Under the pieces are notes generated by a model. The model ran no database searches and had not been told where the DNA came from. It saw only the letters and a list, made by a program, of their open reading frames with translations. Made by a program: the position numbers and the translations under genes. A stretch of 6,027 nt of DNA from a bacterium (GTDB lineage: Bacteria; Patescibacteriota; Gracilibacteria; UBA1369; GCA-2718715), in contig JAUHYY010000065.1 of the NCBI GenBank assembly GCA_030426295.1, positions 1-6,027 on the forward strand, in the 5' to 3' direction. This document shows positions 1 through 4,077 of this stretch, one piece after another. Position 1 is the first letter of the stretch. Each line of letters opens with the position of its first letter.

Positions 1-315
1 CATCGCTTAGTTCTAAAAGATGACAATATGGGATTCTCGTTTCATGACACAGAAATATATGCAGGGACTGAAACACACATACATTACAAAAATCATCTCG
101 AGGCTGTTTATTGTGTAGCAGGTAAAGGTGAGATCGAAACATTATCAGATGGAAAGATCTATAAAATTGAAGACGGAACAATGTACGCACTTGATAAACA
201 TGATGAACATTTACTTCGAGCAGAAGAAGACATGAGACTTGTTTGCGTATTTAATCCACCCCTTACTGGTAAAGAAGTACATGATGAGGAAGGTGTTTAT
301 CCTTTGATAGATTAA
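1..315 (+). CDS. ectC: L-ectoine synthase (EctC), 5'-truncated by window edge
   Basis: Cytosolic cupin enzyme that cyclises N-gamma-acetyl-diaminobutyrate to the compatible solute ectoine, the last step of ectoine synthesis. The frame is open to the left edge; 104 residues are visible of a usual ~128, so about 23 N-terminal residues are missing. The internal Met at base 28 is not the start, because the preceding residues (HRLVLKDDN) match the family. Adding 23 to visible positions aligns key residues to characterised EctC: iron ligands Glu34 (E57), Tyr62 (Y85) and His70 (H93), and substrate-site Thr17 (T40), Tyr29 (Y52), Cys82 (C105), Phe84 (F107), Glu92 (E115) and His94 (H117). All are intact, so the protein looks active. 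Stop TAA is followed directly, with no gap, by the tail of the convergent gene. Whether ectA and ectB lie upstream cannot be seen. Confidence 0.95.
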   Translation, partial: HRLVLKDDNMGFSFHDTEIYAGTETHIHYKNHLEAVYCVAGKGEIETLSDGKIYKIEDGTMYALDKHDEHLLRAEEDMRLVCVFNPPLTGKEVHDEEGVYPLID

Positions 316-900
316 CTATTTTCTTTTGAATGCCTTCTTGAAAATTGATAATAACTCGTCTGTTTTACCAACTGTTATTACGTTTTCTATTTCTTGCTGA
401 ACTATATTGATATCTTCAACAGAGAAAAAGGCTTTAGGATTATACGTTTTGATTAAACTTGATATACGTCTGTAGTTTTTTCTTGTAGCAATAATATAAA
501 CAATATTTACTCGACCTTCATTGCTATCAGCTTCGAGTGATGTATGTCTAAATTTTGCGTTTCTTAATGCTTCTTCTAGATCTTTAGGCTCCTCTTTTGT
601 AATTACCTGTATAAGCATATTACCAATAGCGATTTTCTCTTCTATTACCACCCCTACATATGTACCTGCTGCAAACCCTAAAGCGTATGCGATGTATGTC
701 ACAGGATTTGTTAAATTCTCGAGCAATTGGATTATTGCAAATGCCCATATTAACGCCTCGAAAAATCCAATTGTTGCGGCCATAAGCTTATGACTTTTTG
801 CAACTAATATTATCCTCATTGTCCCCATAGAAACATCTACAACTCTCGCTGCAAAAATTAATAATGGAACAATAACGTAATTTATTATATCTGGATTCAT
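316..900 (-). CDS. UPF0316 family membrane protein (DUF5698 + DUF2179)
   Basis: A 194-residue integral membrane protein of the UPF0316 family, whose biochemical role is unknown. The N-terminal ~85 residues hold three hydrophobic segments (about 6-27, 37-59 and 66-87), with the conserved RVVDVSMGTMRII stretch typical of DUF5698. The rest (about 95-190) is a soluble alpha/beta DUF2179-type domain, the domain also found at the C-terminus of YitT-like transporters. Length is normal for the family. Its stop codon touches the ectC stop, so the genes converge with zero spacing. The ATG has no Shine-Dalgarno. A loose sigma70-like pair upstream (TTGAAA 930-935 and TACTAA 908-913, minus strand) would give an almost leaderless mRNA. 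The family call is secure; the function is not known. Confidence 0.85.
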   Translation of the reverse strand: MNPDIINYVIVPLLIFAARVVDVSMGTMRIILVAKSHKLMAATIGFFEALIWAFAIIQLLENLTNPVTYIAYALGFAAGTYVGVVIEEKIAIGNMLIQVITKEEPKDLEEALRNAKFRHTSLEADSNEGRVNIVYIIATRKNYRRISSLIKTYNPKAFFSVEDINIVQQEIENVITVGKTDELLSIFKKAFKRK

Positions 901-947
901 TAATGTATTAGTAACATCTGTACTTAAGTTTTCAAGGGATATTTAAC

Positions 948-979
948 AAAAGAGCCAGTCTATAACTACTGGCTCTTTT
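948..979 (-). terminator. Rho-independent terminator after the secreted repeat protein gene
   Basis: Perfect 12-bp inverted repeat: AAAAGAGCCAGT (948-959) and ACTGGCTCTTTT (968-979) around an 8-nt loop. On the minus strand the stem ends in a T-rich run (TTTTGTTAAAT), placing it about 30 bp after the stop of the 1009-1557 gene and ahead of the UPF0316 gene. It could also act on plus-strand transcripts (T5 at 976-980), but no plus gene lies just upstream. Confidence 0.8.
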
Positions 980-1008
980 TGCTATCAAGTTGCTTTTAGA
1001 ATTTTTGA

Positions 1009-1557
1009 CTATTCTTCTGTTTGTTCTGGTCCTTCGCAGTTACCACCTCTGTGTTTACCGAATTTACCTTGTGGTCGTTCTATACCATTTTCTTCTAGGA
1101 GCTCTTTGGCTGATTCGTGATCTCCGGTCTTGTGAAGTTCGTGAGCTTTTTGGATAATCTCGAAAGTAGCTTGTGATGAGTCTCCTCCTCTTTCTTCTAC
1201 TGCTGCAGCCCAAGTTTCATAGTCTCCACTTTCAACTGCTTCTCTGATTTCACCACCTCTTTCACCGTGGTGCCCACCTCTTGGTCCTTTAAGACCTATT
1301 TCTTCAAATATAGCTTTTGCTGCTTCTTGGTCTCCTGATTCCATTAGGCCATGTGCCTCTTGAAGTTTTGAAAAATCATCTTCTGAGATTTCTGGAGCAT
1401 TTGGTCTGTCTTGAGTTAATTCTTGGAAAGTTTCATAATCGCCATCTTGGATGGCCTGCTTAACTTCCTCTTGGTTTGCTGCAGATACAGCTAATGCACT
1501 TACCGTTAATATTGAAATCGCTAGCAGTGCGCCTATAATGTTTTTAGTGATATTCAT
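1009..1557 (-). CDS. Secreted two-repeat helical protein, candidate ECF sigma target
   Basis: A 182-residue exported protein of unknown function. Residues 1-26 are a clear signal peptide: Lys5, a hydrophobic core from about 7 to 24, and small residues V-S-A-A for signal peptidase I near 26/27, with no lipobox Cys. The mature part has two related repeats, about 32-92 and 104-162. Each contains a [VI]-x-x-A-[IV]-x-[DS]-GDYET-[FW] helix, a Q-[EK]-AH helix and a GD-x-[EQ]-[AS]-AK helix, ending in G-[LI]-x-x-P. Gly/His/Arg-rich segments (93-102 and 164-173) link and follow them; metal binding there is only a guess. There is one Cys (174). A SigW-like promoter box lies 50-75 bp upstream, the same box that precedes the ECF sigma gene, so this is probably an envelope-stress protein. 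ATG without Shine-Dalgarno; followed by a good terminator. Confidence 0.85.
   Translation of the reverse strand: MNITKNIIGALLAISILTVSALAVSAANQEEVKQAIQDGDYETFQELTQDRPNAPEISEDDFSKLQEAHGLMESGDQEAAKAIFEEIGLKGPRGGHHGERGGEIREAVESGDYETWAAAVEERGGDSSQATFEIIQKAHELHKTGDHESAKELLEENGIERPQGKFGKHRGGNCEGPEQTEE
1072..1464 (-). repeat. Two internal repeats in the secreted protein
   Basis: Codons 32-92 (1282-1464) and 104-162 (1072-1248) encode two copies of a ~60-residue helical unit sharing GDYET, Q-x-AH and GD-x-x-[AS]-AK signatures. They are similar at the protein level but diverged at the DNA level, so this is an old duplication within the gene rather than a recent one. Confidence 0.75.
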
Positions 1558-1606
1558 CTGTGTTAGTTAGATAATATAAGTTTTTGATCAGGCCTGTATT
1601 ATCTAC

Positions 1607-1632
1607 TACGCAGGTGAGTATTTTTTCTTTCA
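1607..1632 (-). promoter_or_regulatory. Candidate ECF (SigW-like) promoter of the secreted protein gene
   Basis: On the minus strand this reads TGAAAG (1627-1632), 16 bp, CGTA (1607-1610). The Bacillus SigW consensus is TGAAAC-N16-CGTA, so both elements and the exact spacing agree except the last -35 base. The -35 sits in a 14-bp block (1623-1636) repeated exactly upstream of the ECF sigma gene at 4022-4035. Transcription would begin near 1599, giving a ~40-nt 5' UTR before the ATG at 1557. Confidence 0.6.
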
Positions 1633-1655
1633 AAAAAGTGTTCTTGCCTTTTAAT
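1628..1655 (+). promoter_or_regulatory. Possible promoter of the attenuator transcript
   Basis: Weak sigma70-like pair on the plus strand: TTTCAA (1628-1633), 16 bp, TTTAAT (1650-1655; five of six match TATAAT). It would start transcription near 1662, about 18 nt before the leader ATG. The -35 half lies in the same 14-bp block used by the minus-strand ECF box, so the match may be incidental. An alternative is TTGCCT (1644-1649) with TAAATT (1668-1673), which would make a leaderless leader-peptide mRNA. Confidence 0.25.
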
Positions 1656-1680
1656 AAGGCTTAATGCTAAATTACAATAT

Positions 1681-1740
1681 ATGAGTATTCAAGTTATAAA
1701 TTTAGTTACAACAACAACAGGCGCGCAAGGGTTGACGTGA
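1681..1740 (+). CDS. Candidate threonine-rich leader peptide (attenuator ORF)
   Basis: A 19-codon ORF reading MSIQVINLVTTTTGAQGLT, then TGA. Codons 10-13 are four consecutive ACA threonine codons (1708-1719) and codon 19 is ACG (Thr). As in thr/trp/his attenuators, the peptide is short, loaded with one amino acid, and its stop lies between the two arms of an antiterminator: codons 16-18 contain the 5' arm (1727-1734). A ribosome paused at the first Thr codons leaves that arm free; a ribosome that reaches the stop covers it. No Shine-Dalgarno precedes the ATG, as for the other genes here. The function is inferred from architecture only; the peptide itself probably has no other role. Confidence 0.65.
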   Translation: MSIQVINLVTTTTGAQGLT

Positions 1741-1771
1741 GTCTGATGTTTTCTCGTAACTTACAACCCTT
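1727..1771 (+). promoter_or_regulatory. Antiterminator stem of the threonine attenuator
   Basis: AAGGGTTG (1727-1734) is perfectly complementary to CAACCCTT (1764-1771), an 8-bp stem enclosing 29 nt. Its 3' arm shares bases 1768-1771 with the 5' arm of the terminator, so the two structures exclude each other. Its 5' arm lies in codons 16-18 of the leader peptide. The enclosed part can form a weak GTGAG/CTCGT hairpin (1737-1741 with 1753-1757), and AGTTAC (1704-1709) could pair with GTAACT (1756-1761). The only candidate for shielding the 5' arm in untranslated RNA is GTTG (1731-1734) with the CAAC units at 1709-1718, which is weak. Confidence 0.65.
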
Positions 1772-1798
1772 ACCAAACTAAATCGGTAAGGTTTTTTT
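1768..1798 (+). terminator. Attenuator terminator before the Thr-free protein gene
   Basis: CCTTACC (1768-1774), a 10-nt loop, GGTAAGG (1785-1791), then seven Ts (1792-1798): a standard intrinsic terminator. It lies 28 bp after the leader peptide stop and 22 bp before the ATG at 1821, with no other complete gene upstream on this strand. Its position, in front of rather than behind a gene, points to regulated readthrough. Confidence 0.8.
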
Positions 1799-1820
1799 AA
1801 TTTTATAACAATTTACAAAA

Positions 1821-2615
1821 ATGAAACCTGCAATAAACATACAACAATATCAAGCTAACCTAGATATATTAGCTAACCCAGAAGAACTTGAAGCCTTTAT
1901 GGCATTCTTAGAATATCACCCTGAAAAACTAGCTCAAGCTTTAGGATTCAATTCACCAAAAGATTTGTTAATGCATATCTTGTACTCCTTCTCAAAATAT
2001 GAACCTATAGAAGAAAGTATATTTCATGATTTGATGGGTGATTTATCAGATGCAGAAAAAGCTAGAATCTATAACTACTATCCACGTATAGCTTCTGAAA
2101 ATAGTAGACTTTCTGTTGAACACCATAAACTCGCTGTTGAGAATAATGAATATGAAAGTATTATTAGTGAATGTGCTGGTATGTATCCAGAGGATGTTAG
2201 TGCAATGGCTCGTTCAGAAATATTCTCACTTATGTCTGATATTGAGATTAGACTACAAGCTGAGGAATATCTTGCTGAACATCCTGGTCAGTTTTCAGCA
2301 GCCTATGAATATAGAGGGAAGGCAAAATCCTTAAAGCTATCGGCTATAAGCGAAGCTTGGAAAGTTGTAAATCTAGGTAGGTCTGAAATGCTATCTAAAC
2401 TTGCCCTACATTATCGAGACCTTAGGAACGGACACATGGTTAGATTAGTCTTTAAAGAAATGCTCATTCATGGACTACTTGACCCAAAAATCAAAATGGT
2501 ACTTGAGCATGTAATAAATGATGACAATATCTCTGGTATATATTCAGAGTTAGCCCAAATGGCAATTGAGGCTGGATATGAAGAAGCAGTAAATTCTGTA
2601 GTTTACATGCCGTAA
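1821..2615 (+). CDS. Unrecognised threonine-free helical protein under Thr attenuation
   Basis: A 264-residue protein that I do not recognise. It has no signal peptide and no membrane segment and looks like an acidic, mostly alpha-helical cytosolic protein. An N-terminal helical part spans about 1-75, a Glu/Asn/His-rich stretch about 88-110, and helical units resembling superhelical repeats about 130-260; no catalytic motif stands out. The striking feature is composition: reading every codon shows no ACN codon, so threonine is the only amino acid absent (Cys and Trp occur once each). At the ~5% seen in neighbours about 13 would be expected. The gene sits behind a Thr-codon leader peptide and terminator, so synthesis is probably induced when charged tRNA-Thr is low, and it can be completed without threonine. 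ATG lacks Shine-Dalgarno and sits in an A-rich context nearly identical to the asparaginase start. Existence as a gene is secure; role unknown. Confidence 0.85.
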   Translation: MKPAINIQQYQANLDILANPEELEAFMAFLEYHPEKLAQALGFNSPKDLLMHILYSFSKYEPIEESIFHDLMGDLSDAEKARIYNYYPRIASENSRLSVEHHKLAVENNEYESIISECAGMYPEDVSAMARSEIFSLMSDIEIRLQAEEYLAEHPGQFSAAYEYRGKAKSLKLSAISEAWKVVNLGRSEMLSKLALHYRDLRNGHMVRLVFKEMLIHGLLDPKIKMVLEHVINDDNISGIYSELAQMAIEAGYEEAVNSVVYMP

Positions 2616-2626
2616 TTATACAAACT

Positions 2627-2650
2627 ATGGGCCGGCATTCGCCGGCCCAT
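2627..2650. terminator. GC-rich hairpin between convergent genes
   Basis: Perfect 10-bp stem ATGGGCCGGC (2627-2636) / GCCGGCCCAT (2641-2650) with an ATTC loop, in the 37 bp between the 1821 gene and the convergent membrane protein gene. Its GC content stands out sharply from the AT-rich surroundings. T-tracts on both sides are poor (TTTCTATCTTTT on plus, AGTTTGTATAATT on minus), so it may be a bidirectional terminator or a 3'-end stabiliser for both mRNAs. Confidence 0.65.
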
Positions 2651-2652
2651 TT

Positions 2653-3414
2653 CTATCTTTTAGGTCTGAAATTCTCATTCATCTCTAATGTGTTTCCTTG
2701 TATTTTACCTGGTAGGTTTCTTTGCCAAGGTCTTATATGCTCCGCAGAAAATTCTAGGTCTCCTGTTTTTTCACCTTGAGTTTGAATTGTGTGACCTTCT
2801 TCTAATAGATCGTCTGGGAATCGATTAGTTTTGATTAGAACTTTCCACTCGTTGTCTTTGAAATCTATTAATATGATCTCGTCTTGTTGTACAACTTTTT
2901 TGATCTCTCCTGCCAGGAGTCCGTTTTCTGGGTTGGTCCAAATTTGTCTTCGTGGTTCGTTAGAAAGTCTTTCGTATGCAGGGATTCTATCTATTGCAAA
3001 CGCATCTATTCGCTTTGCTACTCCCATCCCAAGAAATGCATAACCTAATATAATTGTTGCTAAAAGGTTCACTCCAACGATTAATGGCAGGCTGTACTTG
3101 TATCCTTTTTCTGTGTGTCGAAGGTTGTAGTATCCAACGTAAATAAATACAGCGAAAAGGACTATCCAAATGTACGGCAGGGTTTCGAAAGCGAATTCAA
3201 TGAAGGTATCGTCGAGTCTTTTGTGTATACCCCAATCATTTGTTCTAAGCATAAAAACTGAAACTGAGAATGCTGCTGCACCTATTAAAATTGAGATACT
3301 GAATGCTGCCCATACGACCCAGTCCTTCAAAATGAAATGCCATTTAGGAGTAGGTTCGAGGTTTAACTCTTTGATTTTATCTAACACCTGTAATTTGATT
3401 TTTTTCTTGTTCAT
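2653..3414 (-). CDS. Three-TM membrane protein cotranscribed with ECF sigma; putative anti-sigma
   Basis: A 253-residue membrane protein in an operon with the ECF sigma gene, starting 5 bp after its stop codon. A short basic cytoplasmic N-terminus (1-30) is followed by three hydrophobic segments (about 32-56, 79-98 and 107-133). The C-terminal domain (about 134-253) would then be outside. Within it, about 165-230 alternates hydrophobic strands in an OB-fold-like pattern (GEI..V...EIILIDF.D.EWKV, then L.EG..I...GE). I find no zinc-binding HxxxCxxC motif and no classic anti-sigma domain. Position right behind the sigma gene suggests a membrane regulator holding or sensing for it; the outside domain could be the sensor. 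This role rests on context, not on recognised homology. ATG has no Shine-Dalgarno; translation may be coupled to the sigma gene. Confidence 0.7.
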   Translation of the reverse strand: MNKKKIKLQVLDKIKELNLEPTPKWHFILKDWVVWAAFSISILIGAAAFSVSVFMLRTNDWGIHKRLDDTFIEFAFETLPYIWIVLFAVFIYVGYYNLRHTEKGYKYSLPLIVGVNLLATIILGYAFLGMGVAKRIDAFAIDRIPAYERLSNEPRRQIWTNPENGLLAGEIKKVVQQDEIILIDFKDNEWKVLIKTNRFPDDLLEEGHTIQTQGEKTGDLEFSAEHIRPWQRNLPGKIQGNTLEMNENFRPKR

Positions 3415-3419
3415 GGTGT

Positions 3420-3914
3420 TTAAGTTAATTTGTCTTTAAGTTTAGTTTTTGCTCTGTTTATTAATGTTGCGATTGTACCAGATGGTTTCTTAAGAATGTC
3501 GGAGATTTCTTCATATGACTTATCTTCAAGGAACTTGAGTACCAATACATCTCGGTATTTCTTATCTAATGAATTGATAGCCTCTCTTACTGATTCTGAT
3601 TCAAGTTGTGTGTCTAGGTTATCAGCAATGTCTTCGTCGGTTGATAGTGTCTTAAGTAAGATTTCTGAGTCTTCGATTGATAAGTTCAAGTTGTTGTTTT
3701 TGTTTTTTCGCCAGTAGCTTATTGTGTGGTTGTAAGTGATTCTGTAAATCCAAGATGAGAACTTTAAATCAGGATTAAAGCTATTAAGGTTCTTATAGGC
3801 TTTAATAAAAACTTCTTGAAGAATGTCTTCAGTTTCTTGATCAGGAAAATTAATAGTTCTCTTGATGTAGTGAAACAGTTTTCCCTCATAGCGCTCAATT
3901 AGGAGTCCAAACAT
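3420..3914 (-). CDS. ECF-type RNA polymerase sigma factor (true start probably upstream)
   Basis: Sigma70-family ECF sigma factor that directs RNA polymerase to a small stress regulon. From the ATG at 3914 it has 164 residues. Sigma2 is about 1-70, with DILQEVFIKAYKNLNSF (region 2.2) and KFSSWIYRITYNHTISYWR (2.3-2.4). Sigma4 is about 113-164, with YRDVLVLKFLEDKSYEEIS and a GTIATLINRAKTKLK recognition helix. The ATG is probably not the start: the same frame continues upstream as FTDEELAQITLEDPD, a typical ECF N-terminus, and is open to about 4028, but has no ATG, GTG or TTG. Candidate rare starts are ATC (3984-3986, 5 nt after AAAGG), CTG (3978-3980) and ATT (3972-3974). A SigW-like box lies just upstream, suggesting autoregulation. 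The next gene is a membrane protein that may restrain it. Confidence 0.88.
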   Translation of the reverse strand: MFGLLIERYEGKLFHYIKRTINFPDQETEDILQEVFIKAYKNLNSFNPDLKFSSWIYRITYNHTISYWRKNKNNNLNLSIEDSEILLKTLSTDEDIADNLDTQLESESVREAINSLDKKYRDVLVLKFLEDKSYEEISDILKKPSGTIATLINRAKTKLKDKLT

Positions 3915-4005
3915 GTCTGGATCCTCAAGGGTTATTTGAGCAAGCTCTTCATCTGTGAACTTAAGATCTTTAATAAACAGAAAGATTAATACCTTTGTAA
4001 GTATA

Positions 4006-4031
4006 TACGTAGTCGGAAGAATTTTCTTTCA
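4006..4031 (-). promoter_or_regulatory. Candidate autoregulatory ECF (SigW-like) promoter of the sigma operon
   Basis: On the minus strand: TGAAAG (4026-4031), 16 bp, CGTA (4006-4009). Elements and spacing are the same as at 1607-1632, and the flanking 14-bp block TTTTTGAAAGAAAA (4022-4035) is identical in both. Transcription would begin near 3998, which leaves room only for a start codon at or below about 3986. That agrees with the conserved N-terminus beginning around 3974-3986. ECF sigma factors usually drive their own operon. Confidence 0.6.
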
Positions 4032-4055
4032 AAAATCCTCTCTTATTGATAAAAT
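4027..4055 (+). promoter_or_regulatory. Possible promoter of the prolidase gene
   Basis: TTTCAA (4027-4032), 17 bp, TAAAAT (4050-4055; five of six match TATAAT), giving a transcript start near 4062 and a ~16-nt 5' UTR before the ATG at 4078. The -35 match is poor and shares bases with the minus-strand ECF box, so the two divergent promoters would overlap. Confidence 0.3.
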
Positions 4056-4077
4056 TTTCACCTTTAAACAAATAACT

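Noticed and set aside
521..793. Plus-strand open frame opposite the UPF0316 gene
   Set aside because: Antisense shadow: it is a readout of a gene with recognisable domains on the other strand and has no family features of its own.
1646..1660. Inverted repeat GCCTT-TTAAT-AAGGC as an operator or terminator
   Set aside because: Only 5 bp per arm and no T-run; this is expected by chance in AT-rich DNA. It overlaps the possible plus-strand -10, so an operator cannot be excluded, but there is nothing else to support it.
1681..1820. T-box riboswitch sensing tRNA-Thr upstream of the 1821 gene
   Set aside because: No T-box sequence (AGGGTGGNACCGCG-like) or Stem I architecture is present, and the region is too short. 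The Thr codons in a translated leader explain the layout better.
2831..3717. Several plus-strand open frames opposite the membrane protein and sigma genes
   Set aside because: They lie fully antisense to genes with clear transmembrane segments or sigma2/sigma4 domains, and show no signal of their own.
3955..4077. N-terminal extension of the prolidase from GTG 3955
   Set aside because: The extra 41 residues do not resemble the prolidase N-terminus and overlap the sigma gene's conserved upstream coding and its ECF box on the other strand. The ATG at 4078 gives a normal length.
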